The notes: generated by a model from the letters alone, not told the origin. Shown: positions 40,090 to 49,278, numbered from the stretch's first letter. The stretch is DNA of 64,000 nt from DLAJ01 sp023663615 (GCA_023663615.1 JAMPHA010000005.1:30390-94389), one strand, 5' to 3'. Numbers and translations: made by a program.

Positions 40090-40118
40090 TTGCATTAGCC
40101 GTGCGCGGATAGTATAAT
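40090..40118 (+). promoter_or_regulatory. Promoter of the nucleoside kinase gene
   Basis: TTGCAT (40090-40095), 17 bp and TATAAT (40113-40118), 40 bp before the start codon. Confidence 0.7.
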
Positions 40119-40157
40119 TTAGGACAGAACAAAGCATGGAAAATGGAGGGCGGGACA

Positions 40158-41813
40158 ATGTGTATCGTAACAATGGACGGGGTGCAGAAAGAATATCCGA
40201 AGGGCGTCACTTTTGAGGAGATCGTGCGCGAGGGGGAGCGCGAACCGGGGGACGCGGCGGTGCTTGTCAGAGTCAACGGCAAGGTCATGGAATTGTGCAA
40301 GACGCTGGAGAGGGATTGTATTATAGAAAAAATCGGACGGGACGACACGATGGGACAGAAAACCTATGTGCGTTCGGCTGTTTTTTTATTTGTCAAGGCG
40401 GCGACCGACACGATCGGCGCGGAGAATATCGAGGAATTGAAAGTGGAGTTTGCGATCGGCAAAGGTTATTATATTTCCGCAAGAGGGAATTTTACGCCGT
40501 CTGCGGAGCTTGCAGAGAAGATTGAAAGGCGGATGCGTAAGATGACGGAGGCGAAGCTGCCGATCGTAAAAAAGACCTATCCGTCCGCGGAGGCGGTCGC
40601 GATGTTTGCACAGAACGGCATGGTGGATAAAGAAAAACTGTTCCGCTACCGCCGCAGTTCTTCGATCAATGTGTATACGCTGGACGGCTACCATGATTAT
40701 TATTATGGATTTATGATGCCGAACACCGATTATATCCGCTATTATGAAGTGCTGTGTCATGAGAACGGATTTATCTTAAATCTGCCGGACAAGGAAAGTC
40801 CGAAGGAACTTGTTCCTTTCGCACCGCAGAAAAAGCTGTTCCGGACGCTCGTGGAGTCGGGCGAGTGGAGCCATTTGTTCGGGATCGATACGATCGGCGA
40901 CTTAAACGATCAGATCTGTTACGGAAATATCAACGACCTCATTTTGGTGCAGGAAGCGCAGCAGGAGCGCAGGATCGGGGAGATCGCACAGGAGATCGTG
41001 AAACGGGGCAATGTCAAATTTGTCATGATCGCGGGACCGTCCTCATCGGGAAAGACGACGTTCTCCCACCGGCTTTCCATCCAGCTAAGAACGCTTGGCA
41101 TGAACCCGCACCCGATCGGCGTGGATGATTATTTTGTCAACAGGGAGCTGACGCCGCTTGACGAGAACGGGGATTACAATTTTGAATGTCTGGAAGCGAT
41201 CGACGTGGAGCAGTTCAATCAGGATATGACAAGACTGCTCGCGGGGGAGACCGTGGAGCTGCCGAGCTTTAATTTTAAGACGGGACAGCGTGAGTACAAG
41301 GGCAATTACAAAACGCTCGGCGAGGATGATATTCTCGTGATCGAGGGCATTCACTGTCTGAATGATAAATTATCGTACACGCTGCCGACGGAAAGCAAAT
41401 ATAAAATTTACATCAGCGCGCTCACGACCTTAAATGTGGATGAGCACAACCGAATCCCGACGACGGACGGCCGGCTTCTGCGCCGTATCGTGCGGGACGC
41501 GAGAACGCGCGGCGCGACGGCAAAACGGACGATCCAGATGTGGCAGTCCGTGCGCAGGGGCGAGGAGGAAAATATTTTTCCGTATCAGGAGAGTGCGGAT
41601 ACGATGTTTAATTCGGCGCTCATTTACGAGCTTGCCGTGTTAAAGCAGTTTGCAGAGCCGCTGTTATTCAGCATCCGCCCGGAAGAGCCGGAGTACGACG
41701 AGGCGAAACGCCTGTTAAAATTCCTCGGCTATTTCCTCGGCATCACGAGCGAGAAGCTGCCGTACAATTCCATTGTGCGGGAGTTTGTGGGCGGAAGCTG
41801 CTTCCCGGTATAA
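40158..41813 (+). CDS. Nucleoside kinase with TGS and threonyl-tRNA-synthetase-like N-terminal domains (uridine kinase family)
   Basis: A 551-residue protein common in Clostridia. The first ~60 residues look like a TGS domain (MDGVQKEYPKGVTFEEIVRE). The next part resembles the second additional domain of ThrRS (LPIVKKTYPSAEAVAMFAQN). The C-terminal half is a P-loop kinase of the uridine kinase/phosphoribulokinase family: Walker A AGPSSSGKTTFSHRLS (about residues 291-306), VDDYFVNRELTPLDENGDYN, VIEGIHCLND and RRIVRDARTRGATAKRTI. ATG 40158 has GGAGGGCGGG upstream; ATG 40143 overlaps that site. A double-hairpin repeat begins in its stop codon. Confidence 0.9.
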   Translation: MCIVTMDGVQKEYPKGVTFEEIVREGEREPGDAAVLVRVNGKVMELCKTLERDCIIEKIGRDDTMGQKTYVRSAVFLFVKAATDTIGAENIEELKVEFAIGKGYYISARGNFTPSAELAEKIERRMRKMTEAKLPIVKKTYPSAEAVAMFAQNGMVDKEKLFRYRRSSSINVYTLDGYHDYYYGFMMPNTDYIRYYEVLCHENGFILNLPDKESPKELVPFAPQKKLFRTLVESGEWSHLFGIDTIGDLNDQICYGNINDLILVQEAQQERRIGEIAQEIVKRGNVKFVMIAGPSSSGKTTFSHRLSIQLRTLGMNPHPIGVDDYFVNRELTPLDENGDYNFECLEAIDVEQFNQDMTRLLAGETVELPSFNFKTGQREYKGNYKTLGEDDILVIEGIHCLNDKLSYTLPTESKYKIYISALTTLNVDEHNRIPTTDGRLLRRIVRDARTRGATAKRTIQMWQSVRRGEEENIFPYQESADTMFNSALIYELAVLKQFAEPLLFSIRPEEPEYDEAKRLLKFLGYFLGITSEKLPYNSIVREFVGGSCFPV

Positions 41814-41888
41814 AAAAGACTTCTGCTGACGCAGAAGTCTTTCGAAGAAATGCCAAAGGCATTTCTTCATAGGTTATGAGAATTGTAT
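41812..41888 (+). repeat. Double-hairpin intergenic repeat, copy 2
   Basis: An A-run in the stop codon is followed by GACTTCTGC/GCAGAAGTC (41818-41826, 41831-41839), TTTC, GAAGAAATGCC/GGCATTTCTTC (41844-41854, 41858-41868) and the tail AGGTTATGAGAATTGT. Stem sequences differ from copy 1 but both stems stay fully paired. Confidence 0.85.
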
Positions 41889-41894
41889 AGGGAT

Positions 41895-41966
41895 AAAAAA
41901 GAGTTTCGCTTGCGCGAAACTCTTTCGAAGAATCGCTAACGCAATTCTTCCGGGGTTGCGAAAGTT
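41895..41966 (+). repeat. Double-hairpin intergenic repeat, copy 3
   Basis: An A-run is followed by GAGTTTCGC/GCGAAACTC (41901-41909, 41914-41922), TTTC, GAAGAATCGC/GCAATTCTTC (41927-41936, 41941-41950, one mismatch) and GGGGTTGCGAAAG. It lies directly behind copy 2 with a 6-bp gap. Confidence 0.85.
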
Positions 41967-42004
41967 CCCGTAAGGGTTGTGAAAAGCAGGTCAGGTGAGG
42001 AAAG

Positions 42005-42541
42005 ATGGATACAGTGATCGTGAGAGATGCAACGCTAAAGGACGCCGGACGTATTTTGGAAATTTATGCGTATTATGTGGAGAATACGGCGATCAGCTTT
42101 GAATATGAGGTCCCGACGCTCGCCGAATTTCAGGCGCGCATGAAAAATACCATGAAGCGTTATCCGTATCTTGTCGTGGAGGAAAACGGAATTGTTCAGG
42201 GGTATGCATACGCGGGGGCGTTTGTCGGACGGGCTGCCTATGCATGGTCCTGTGAGACGACGATCTACTTGGACCGCGCGGCGCATAAACACGGTTTGGG
42301 AAGAAGGATCTATGAGGCGCTTGAAGCGCGGCTAAAGGATATGGGGATTCTGAATATGTACGCCTGTATCGGTTATCCGGAAAAAGAAGATCCCTACTTA
42401 AACAAAAACAGTGCGGAATTTCACGCGCATTTCGGTTTCTCCAAGGTCGGAGAATTTCACAACTGCGGTCATAAGTTTGGGCGGTGGTATCACATGATCT
42501 GGATGGAAAAAATCATTGGGGAACATGATGAACAATGTTAG
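42005..42541 (+). CDS. GNAT N-acetyltransferase (phosphinothricin/MnaT-like)
   Basis: A 178-residue acetyltransferase of the Pat/YncA-like group. Signatures are VRDATLKDAGRILEIYAYYV, ENTAISFEYEVPTLAEFQAR, the acetyl-CoA loop HKHGLGRRIYEALEARL and FHAHFGFSKVGEFHNCGHKF, ending WYHMIWMEK. Relatives acetylate phosphinothricin or methionine derivatives; the natural substrate here is unknown. AGGAAAG precedes ATG 42005. The next gene overlaps its end by 17 nt. Confidence 0.92.
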   Translation: MDTVIVRDATLKDAGRILEIYAYYVENTAISFEYEVPTLAEFQARMKNTMKRYPYLVVEENGIVQGYAYAGAFVGRAAYAWSCETTIYLDRAAHKHGLGRRIYEALEARLKDMGILNMYACIGYPEKEDPYLNKNSAEFHAHFGFSKVGEFHNCGHKFGRWYHMIWMEKIIGEHDEQC

Positions 42542-43385
42542 GAGGCGGCGTAAAATCCCGCGGGCGCGGTTTCTTGCTGTCACATTTTTATTTGCATTTT
42601 TGTGTCTGTATGGCGCGCTCTATGCGGCGGGTATCTTACCGGGATTTTCGTCCGTTCTTTTTTCTGCGGAAAAGACGATTGTCGGTAAGGCGTATGATGC
42701 GCGGGTGGCCTCGCTTGGCGTTGTAGGGATCGAGTGCGGCGATTTCCGCGGCAGCGGCGTTGTGATCGCGCGGGACGAAAACGGTCTTGTGATCGTTTCC
42801 GCGAAACATCTGCTCATGTACGACGTGCGGGCGGCGGTCAGCTTTGCGGGAAGTGAGAACGGCCAAAAAGCGCAGGGAAGCGTAATCTTTTATTCTGCGT
42901 CCTATGATCTTGCGTATTTATATGTGCCGTTTTCAGCGATTTCCGCAGATACGGCGCAGGATCAGGGGGAGACGCGGGGTGGTGGTGCGCGTGCCGGAAA
43001 CCAAAGCGGTGCGTTCGATGCGCCGTGGGAGAAATCCGGCATGTGGACTGTGGAAGAAAACGAAAACGGGCGGCAGATTTTCCTACGCACGGATGACGCC
43101 TGCCGGGAGCTGCGGGCGGGGGACGGCGTTTTGCAGGTTGGTCTTTCCAAACAGGCAGAACCGGAATATTATACAGGCACCGTGCAGGCGAAAGAGGTTT
43201 TTATCAGTGATTATAACGCATCCATGCTCCTGAATGAGTGCTATGCCGAGGCGGGGATGAGCGGCGGGGGCGTTTTTGATGAAAAGGGACGGCTGGTCGG
43301 CGTCATCATTGCGGGCGACGGGCAGGGAACCGTCTGTATGCCGATGACGACCGTGCTCGCGGAATATCGGGAGCTTGCAGAGTGA
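42525..43385 (+). CDS. Membrane-anchored trypsin-like serine protease
   Basis: A 286-residue protein with an N-terminal basic stretch and one membrane anchor (FLAVTFLFAFLCLYGALYAA), so the rest is extracytoplasmic. The catalytic triad reads as His in VIVSAKHLLMY, Asp in YSASYDLAYLYV and Ser in EAGMSGGGVFDEKGRLVG, as in HtrA/trypsin-like domains. There is no PDZ domain. A Gly/Ala/Gln-rich loop (GETRGGGARAGNQSGAF) sits in the middle. It overlaps the GNAT gene; ATG 42528 is an equal start. Confidence 0.85.
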   Translation: MMNNVRRRRKIPRARFLAVTFLFAFLCLYGALYAAGILPGFSSVLFSAEKTIVGKAYDARVASLGVVGIECGDFRGSGVVIARDENGLVIVSAKHLLMYDVRAAVSFAGSENGQKAQGSVIFYSASYDLAYLYVPFSAISADTAQDQGETRGGGARAGNQSGAFDAPWEKSGMWTVEENENGRQIFLRTDDACRELRAGDGVLQVGLSKQAEPEYYTGTVQAKEVFISDYNASMLLNECYAEAGMSGGGVFDEKGRLVGVIIAGDGQGTVCMPMTTVLAEYRELAE

Positions 43386-43571
43386 GATAGACGATATTGA
43401 TCAGTATATAGAGGCAAGACGGCAGGACACGGCGTAAGCGGCCGTTTCGCCGGCGTCATGACTGCGGAGCGGAGCGTGTCTGACCTTTTATGCGAAGTGA
43501 AGAGCGGGGAAGGACGTGGCGGGGAGAGCGCCGGATGAGGCGATAGGAAAAATCAAAAAGGAGGCCTTCCG

Positions 43572-44423
43572 GTGGAATCGCATATGACGCAGGAAGAGAG
43601 GCTGGATTATCTGCTGAAGAAGCTTCAGGAAGATTCCATACAATATAAAGACATGGAAACAGGGGACGGCTATGAAGACAAGCGGAGAGCGCTGCGTTCC
43701 CTGATGAATGTCCGTATGCCGCGGGAAATTGCGGACGATACTTTGAGGGTGCAGGATGAATTTCTTACGCAGGAGGCGGAAGAAAAAGGGATCGTGCGGC
43801 TCTCAGACATTAAGACGGTCAGAGAACAATATAACAGCACGCACCCGTATGGGGATCGGATTTCCGTCTGGCAGGGGGACATCACGAGACTTGCCGTCGG
43901 CGCGGTCGTAAACGCGGCAAATTCGCAGATGCTCGGCTGCTTTGTCCCGTGCCACAGATGTATTGACAATGCGATCCACAGCGCGGCAGGCATGGAGCTG
44001 CGTGCGGAATGTCATCACAAAATGAACCAGAGAAGGATCCGATACGGACCGCAATATGAGGAGCCGGCCGGACAGGCAATGCTGACAAAGGGCTATAACC
44101 TTCCGGCGCAGTATGTGATCCACACGGTAGGACCGATCGTGGGATACCGGCTGAATGAGAATCTGAGGCAGGACTTGAGAAATTGTTATGAAAATGTGCT
44201 AAAATGCTGCGTGGAACATCATATCCGGTCGGTTGCATTCTGCTGTATTTCGACGGGAGAGTTTCATTTTCCAAATGACGAAGCCGCTGCGATCGCGGTC
44301 GGGACGGTCACATCCGTGCTGGGAGAGTACGGGGATGCATTTGACCGGATCATTTTTAACGTGTTCAAGGATCTGGACAGGGCGTATTACGAAGCGCTGC
44401 TTTCAGATCGTGAAAAGACTTGA
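43572..44423 (+). CDS. Zinc-dependent macrodomain protein-ADP-ribose hydrolase
   Basis: A 283-residue macrodomain hydrolase that removes ADP-ribose from proteins. The core has WQGDITRLAVGAVVNAANSQ, the zinc-site motif GCFVPCHRCIDNAIH typical of Zn-Macro enzymes, YVIHTVGPIVG and FCCISTGEFHFPN. An N-terminal helical extension of ~85 residues precedes it, also usual in this group. GTG 43572 has AAGGAGG 7 nt upstream, while ATG 43584 is too far from it. Zn-Macro genes often sit with a SirTM sirtuin and lipoylation genes; none is seen here. Confidence 0.92.
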   Translation: MESHMTQEERLDYLLKKLQEDSIQYKDMETGDGYEDKRRALRSLMNVRMPREIADDTLRVQDEFLTQEAEEKGIVRLSDIKTVREQYNSTHPYGDRISVWQGDITRLAVGAVVNAANSQMLGCFVPCHRCIDNAIHSAAGMELRAECHHKMNQRRIRYGPQYEEPAGQAMLTKGYNLPAQYVIHTVGPIVGYRLNENLRQDLRNCYENVLKCCVEHHIRSVAFCCISTGEFHFPNDEAAAIAVGTVTSVLGEYGDAFDRIIFNVFKDLDRAYYEALLSDREKT

Positions 44424-44434
44424 GGGAAACAGAA

Positions 44435-45793
44435 ATGGAAAAAGCAAAACAAAGCTCGCTTGTAGAGGGAACCGTATTCGGTTCCCTGATTCGGTTTGCC
44501 GTGCCGGTACTGGGAGCGCTGATTTTACAGGCAGCCTACGGTGCAGTGGATTTATTGGTGGTCGGACGCTTCGGCGACGCCACCAGCATTTCGGCGGTGG
44601 GAACCGGCAGTACCTTCATGCAGATGATCACATGCGTGATCGTCAGTCTCGCCATGGGAGCGACGGTCACGATCGGGCAGCATATCGGGGAGCGGAAGCC
44701 GGAAGAAGCGGGAAATGCGGTCGGAACGACGATCGTACTTTTTGTGGTCATCGGGATTGCGCTGACTGTGTTATTGGAAGTGTTTGCGGGCAGTTTTGTG
44801 CATATAATGAAGGTGCCGGAAGCGTCCGTTGCAAAAACGATCACCTATGTCCGTATCTGCTCCGGGGGAATTATGGTCATCATTGCCTATAACGTGATCA
44901 GCAGTATTTTGCGGGGCGTCGGGAATGCAAACCTGCCGCTGATCTTTGTCGGCATTGCCTGCGTCGTCAATATCATCGGGGATCTGCTGTTGGTCGGCGT
45001 GTTCCGGATGGACGTGGCGGGCGCGGCGGCTGCAACGGTAGCGGCGCAGCTCGTGTCCGTAGTCGCCTCTCTCTTTGTGCTCCGCAGGCAGAAGCTTCCG
45101 ATTTCTTTTTCAAAAAAACAATGTAAGTTTTACAAAAAAGAACTTAGCATGCTCTTAAACATCGGCATTCCGATCGCATTGCAGGAATTTATGGTACAGA
45201 TTTCTTTTTTAGTGGTCAATTCCATTGTCAACAGTATGGGGCTGATGCAGTCCGCGGGATATGGCGTGGCGCAGAAGCTTGTCTCCTTTATCATGCTTGT
45301 TCCGTCCGCCGTGATGCAGAGCGTTTCCGCCTTTGTGGCGCAGAATATCGGAGCGGGAGAAAAGAACAGGGCAAAAAAGGGATTTTATGCCGCGATGATC
45401 ACGGGATGCAGTGTCGGAGTCGTTATTTTCTGCATCGGATTTTTCGGAGGAGCGCTGGTATCCTCGTTATTTTCCAATGATGCGGAGGTGATCGCGCAGA
45501 GCGCGGATTACCTAAAAGGTTTTTCCGCGGACTGCATTCTGACCTGTATTTTATTTTCCGGCATCGGTTATTTTAACGGATGTGGAAAAAGTCTTCCGGT
45601 CATGATTCAGGGAATCAGCTCCGCGTTCTGCGTCCGCATTCCGGTTTCGATTCTGTTTTCGAGGCTGCCGGAAACGTCGCTTATTCTGATCGGACTTGCA
45701 ACGCCGATCACGACCGTGTACGGCATTTTATTTTTTGCGGTCTGCTTTGCCTGGGTACGGCATAAGGAGGGCAGCCGTGCAGATACGATTTGA
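44435..45793 (+). CDS. MATE family efflux transporter
   Basis: A 452-residue polytopic exporter of the multidrug and toxic compound extrusion family, driven by Na+ or H+. Typical segments are GSLIRFAVPVLGALILQAAY, AVDLLVVGRFGDATSISAVG, ILRGVGNANLPLIFVGIACV and the second-half GIPIALQEFMVQISFLVVNS. Around twelve hydrophobic helices are visible. GAGGG precedes ATG 44435, 12 nt after the macrodomain gene, so the two may be co-transcribed. The substrate is unknown. Confidence 0.93.
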   Translation: MEKAKQSSLVEGTVFGSLIRFAVPVLGALILQAAYGAVDLLVVGRFGDATSISAVGTGSTFMQMITCVIVSLAMGATVTIGQHIGERKPEEAGNAVGTTIVLFVVIGIALTVLLEVFAGSFVHIMKVPEASVAKTITYVRICSGGIMVIIAYNVISSILRGVGNANLPLIFVGIACVVNIIGDLLLVGVFRMDVAGAAAATVAAQLVSVVASLFVLRRQKLPISFSKKQCKFYKKELSMLLNIGIPIALQEFMVQISFLVVNSIVNSMGLMQSAGYGVAQKLVSFIMLVPSAVMQSVSAFVAQNIGAGEKNRAKKGFYAAMITGCSVGVVIFCIGFFGGALVSSLFSNDAEVIAQSADYLKGFSADCILTCILFSGIGYFNGCGKSLPVMIQGISSAFCVRIPVSILFSRLPETSLILIGLATPITTVYGILFFAVCFAWVRHKEGSRADTI

Positions 45794-45933
45794 CGGTCTG
45801 CGGTACTGGATTTTTTTGGATAAAGATGGTATGATAACAGATTAGGAGCATTTGAAGAACGAAAAAGGAATGAGAAGTGCGGGACCGGTACACGCTGTCG
45901 GGGACGGGACCGCTAAGAGCAGGAGGGTCAGAT

Positions 45934-47241
45934 ATGACAAAGATTAGTGTTTTTTCCGGTTTTTTAGGAGCGGGCAAGACCACATTGATCAAAAAATTAT
46001 TGAAAGAGGCGTTTGCGGGCGAGCAGGTCGTTCTCATTGAGAATGAGTTTGGCGAGATCGGCATTGACGGCGGATTCTTAAAGGAGGCGGGGATCGAGAT
46101 CAAGGAAATGAATTCCGGCTGTATCTGCTGTTCCCTTGTCGGAGATTTTGGAACGTCGTTAAAGGAAGTGCTTGCGACCTATCATCCTGAGCGCATCCTC
46201 ATCGAGCCGTCCGGCGTCGGGAAACTTTCCGACGTGATCCGTGCCGTGGAGAATGTGGATATGGGAGACGGCGTGACCTTGGACAGCGCCGTAGCGGTCG
46301 TCGATGCAAGTAAGGCAAAAATGTATATCAAGAACTTTGGCGAGTTTTTCATCAATCAGATCGAACATGCGGGCACGATCGTATTGAGCCGTACCGGCAA
46401 TCTTGCGATGGAGAAACTGGAGGAGGCGATCGCGCTGATCCGGGAACACAATGCGAAGGCGGTCATCATCACCACGCCGTGGGATGAGATCGACGGCAAA
46501 GACATCCTGAAAGCGATGGAGGGTTCCTCCGACTTAAAAGACGAACTGATCCGTGAGCTGATGGCGCACGAGGACGAGCATGAGCACCATCACCACCATG
46601 ACCATGACGACGATGAGGATGAGGACGATCATGACCACGATCATGAGCATCATCACCACCATGACGATGACGACGATGACCACGACCACGATCATGAGCA
46701 TCACCACCATCACGACCATGACGAGGATGACGACGATGATCACGATCACGAGCATCACCACCATCATGACCATGATGAGGATGACCACGATCACGAACAT
46801 CACCACCATCATGACCATGACGAGGATGACGACGACCACGATCACGAACATCACCACCATCATGACCATGACGAGGACGACGACGATCATGATCACGATC
46901 ACGAGCATCACCATCACCACCATGACGGCGAGTGCGGCTGCCATCATCACCATCATCACGACGCGGACGAAGTGTTCCAGAGCTGGGGCATGGAGACGCC
47001 CGCACACTACAGTCAGGACGAGATCGAGCGGATCTTAACGGAGCTTGATAATGCGGAGCGCTACGGTATCGTATTGCGGGCGAAAGGCATGGTTGCCGGA
47101 GAGAACGGCACATGGGTATACTTTGACTACGTTCCCGAAGAGCGCAACGTGCGCGAGGGCAAACCGGACGTGACAGGGAAATTCTGCGTGATCGGCTCCA
47201 AGCTGAACGAAGAACACTTGAAGGAATTGTTTGCGAAGTAG
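45934..47241 (+). CDS. COG0523/CobW-family metallochaperone GTPase with giant His/Asp-rich insertion
   Basis: A 435-residue G3E GTPase that probably delivers a metal (zinc or another transition metal). Walker A is GFLGAGKTTLIKKLL (about residues 8-22), the metal motif CxCC is GCICC, and VLSRTGN replaces the usual NKxD. Residues ~212-345 are almost entirely His, Asp and Glu: seven HEHHHHH blocks alternate with DHDEDDD runs, then GECGCHHHHHH. The C-terminal CobW_C-like domain follows (GIVLRAKGMVAGENGTWVYF). GGAGGG precedes ATG 45934. The DNA under the insertion is an imperfect tandem repeat, so length probably varies between strains. Confidence 0.93.
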   Translation: MTKISVFSGFLGAGKTTLIKKLLKEAFAGEQVVLIENEFGEIGIDGGFLKEAGIEIKEMNSGCICCSLVGDFGTSLKEVLATYHPERILIEPSGVGKLSDVIRAVENVDMGDGVTLDSAVAVVDASKAKMYIKNFGEFFINQIEHAGTIVLSRTGNLAMEKLEEAIALIREHNAKAVIITTPWDEIDGKDILKAMEGSSDLKDELIRELMAHEDEHEHHHHHDHDDDEDEDDHDHDHEHHHHHDDDDDDHDHDHEHHHHHDHDEDDDDDHDHEHHHHHDHDEDDHDHEHHHHHDHDEDDDDHDHEHHHHHDHDEDDDDHDHDHEHHHHHHDGECGCHHHHHHDADEVFQSWGMETPAHYSQDEIERILTELDNAERYGIVLRAKGMVAGENGTWVYFDYVPEERNVREGKPDVTGKFCVIGSKLNEEHLKELFAK

Positions 47242-47419
47242 ACCGATGCACAAGTGCTGCATCCGGTAACGGACGACGGAACTTTACAGCGCATCCGGCA
47301 GCCGGAAGCGCTCACGGAAAGGATTGTGTTTGTGCAATCCGGTCAATTAAACGGATGCGTTTCCTGACTGCCGATGAAGAAGCGAAGGGAAAAACACAGG
47401 GAAAGGACGTGGGAAGGCA

Positions 47420-48355
47420 ATGAAACCCGTATATATGATCAATGGTTTTTTGGAAAGCGGCAAGACGGAATTCCTTTCGTTTACGCTTGCGCAGGACTAT
47501 TTCAGGACGAAGGGAACGACGCTGCTTTTGCTCTGCGAGGAGGGAGAGACGCAGTACGATCCCAAGCTCTTAAAAAAGAGTAAGACCGTCGTGGAGCTGA
47601 TCGAGCGCGAGGAGGATTTTCAGCCCGCGCATCTGTTGGAATTAGAAAAAAAATGGAATCCCGAACGCATCCTGATCGAGTACAACGGAATGTGGAGCTG
47701 CAAGAACTTAAAACTCCCGTTCCACTGGACGATCGAGCAGCAGATCACGACGATCAATGCGGCGACATTCCCGATGTACTATAACAATATGCGCTCGCTC
47801 GTCGCGGACGCGGTGCGCGGCTCGGAGCTGATCATTTTCAACCGCTGCGACAGCGTGCTCGACGAACTCGGCACATACAAGCGCAATATCAAGGCGGTGA
47901 ATCCGAAGGCGGAGATCGTTTTTGAGGGAAAAGACGGCGAGATCAGCCAGATCTTTGAGGAAGACTTGCCGTACGACCTGAAAAAAGACGTATTGGAGCT
48001 GGATAATACGGGCTACGGCATCTGGTATATCGACAGCATGGATCATTTGGAGCGCTATGTCGGCAAAACGGTCGTTTTTCCGGCGCTCGTCATGAAACCG
48101 AAAAAATTTCCGAAAGGCTATTTCATTCCGGGCAGAATGGCGATGACCTGCTGTGCGGACGATATGGCGTTCATCGGTTATGTCTGCAAGTATGAGAAAG
48201 CGGATGAGTTAAAAGAAAAACAGTGGATCAACGTCAAGGCAAAGGTATGCCGCGAGCATTTTTCCGAATACCGCGGCGAAGGACCGGTGCTTCATGCGCT
48301 CTCCATTGAGCCGGCGAAAGCGCCAAAGGATGACATTATCAGCTTTGGGGGATGA
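47420..48355 (+). CDS. Second CobW-like GTPase, fused to a YcgQ/DUF1980-like domain
   Basis: A 311-residue protein. The first ~180 residues are a G3E GTPase relative with Walker A NGFLESGKTEFLSF and IEYNGMWSCKNL where CobW has its switch region; the GCICC motif is absent, and the NKxD site is FNRCD. The C-terminal ~120 residues (VVFPALVMKPKKFPKGYFIP then MAMTCCADDMAFIGYVC and WINVKAKV) resemble the DUF1980/TIGR03943 proteins that pair with YcgR permeases. So a chaperone-like GTPase and a metal-permease partner domain appear fused. It follows the His-rich paralogue and its stop overlaps the next gene's upstream ATG. Confidence 0.82.
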   Translation: MKPVYMINGFLESGKTEFLSFTLAQDYFRTKGTTLLLLCEEGETQYDPKLLKKSKTVVELIEREEDFQPAHLLELEKKWNPERILIEYNGMWSCKNLKLPFHWTIEQQITTINAATFPMYYNNMRSLVADAVRGSELIIFNRCDSVLDELGTYKRNIKAVNPKAEIVFEGKDGEISQIFEEDLPYDLKKDVLELDNTGYGIWYIDSMDHLERYVGKTVVFPALVMKPKKFPKGYFIPGRMAMTCCADDMAFIGYVCKYEKADELKEKQWINVKAKVCREHFSEYRGEGPVLHALSIEPAKAPKDDIISFGG

Positions 48356-48357
48356 CG

Positions 48358-49248
48358 ATGTACCGTTATACGATAGCACAGTGGCTGTTATTTTTCTTCT
48401 TTTACTGCTTTTTGGGATGGTGCTTCGAGAGCGCCTATATATCGGGAAAGCAGGGGCGGTTTGTAAACCGCGGGTTTATGAACGGGCCGTTTCTGCCGAT
48501 CTACGGGAGCGGTGCGGTCATGATGCTCGTCGTCTCGTCGCCGTTTCAGGATCATCTGATCGCCACGTATTTTGCGGGAGTCGCCGGGGCGACCGTGCTC
48601 GAATACGTGACAGGTACGGTGATGGAGGCGCTGTTCCATGTGCGTTATTGGGACTATTCCAACCAGCGCTTCCAGTATAAAGGGCATATCTGCCTTTCCT
48701 CATCAGTGGCGTGGGGCTTTTTTACCCTGTTCCTCACACAGTTTTTACATAAACCGGTGGAACAGTTTATCTGCGGGCTTTCCAGAACTGCGTCCGTGGT
48801 GTCCGCATCGGTGATCGGCGTGATCGCTCTTGTGGATTTCATTTACTCCTTCAAGGCGGCGTTCGAACTGCGCGATTTACTCGCAAAACTGGAAAAAGCA
48901 AGGGAGGAAGTCGAGAAGGCAAAGGAGGAGCTTGCGCGGTGGCAGAAGCGCAGGGATGTGGAGATCGCGCTGCGGGAACAGGAATCGGAGCAAAAAAGAG
49001 AACAGCGCAGGGAACAGCTCGAACAGTGGCTTGCACAGCGCAGGGAACAGGCGGCGGCAATCGCGGACAGCGCGCGCCGTAAAATACAGAGCCGGCGGAT
49101 CGTGCGCGGCAATCCGGGAATGGTGTCCGGGCGTTTCAAGGACAGCATGGAGGAATTAAAGCGCCTGGTATTACGCAATAAAAAAATCGGACAGGATACC
49201 GAAGATGAAACGCGCGAAAACGAAAACGACAAAGACGAAACGCGATAA
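48358..49248 (+). CDS. Putative ABC-transporter permease-like membrane protein (CmpB/DUF1113 family) with coiled-coil tail
   Basis: A 296-residue protein. Its N-terminal ~160 residues are membrane helices with the family signature FYCFLGWCFESAYISGKQGR, FVNRGFMNGPFLPIYGSGAV and YVTGTVMEALFHVRYWDYSN. A long charged coiled coil follows (LAKLEKAREEVEKAKEELAR, EQKREQRREQLEQWLAQRRE), then a basic/acidic tail. GGGGG lies 6 nt before ATG 48358; ATG 48352, two codons earlier, overlaps the previous stop. The annotation as transporter comes from the family name only. It forms an operon with the CobW-like gene. Confidence 0.83.
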   Translation: MYRYTIAQWLLFFFFYCFLGWCFESAYISGKQGRFVNRGFMNGPFLPIYGSGAVMMLVVSSPFQDHLIATYFAGVAGATVLEYVTGTVMEALFHVRYWDYSNQRFQYKGHICLSSSVAWGFFTLFLTQFLHKPVEQFICGLSRTASVVSASVIGVIALVDFIYSFKAAFELRDLLAKLEKAREEVEKAKEELARWQKRRDVEIALREQESEQKREQRREQLEQWLAQRREQAAAIADSARRKIQSRRIVRGNPGMVSGRFKDSMEELKRLVLRNKKIGQDTEDETRENENDKDETR

Positions 49249-49278
49249 CGGATAACACAGGGGAAGGAAACCAATACC

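Noticed and set aside
46469..47251. Long open frames on the minus strand and in another plus frame opposite the His-rich region.
   Set aside because: They are produced by the repetitive CAT/GAT codons of the His/Asp tract and lack ribosome sites and family features.
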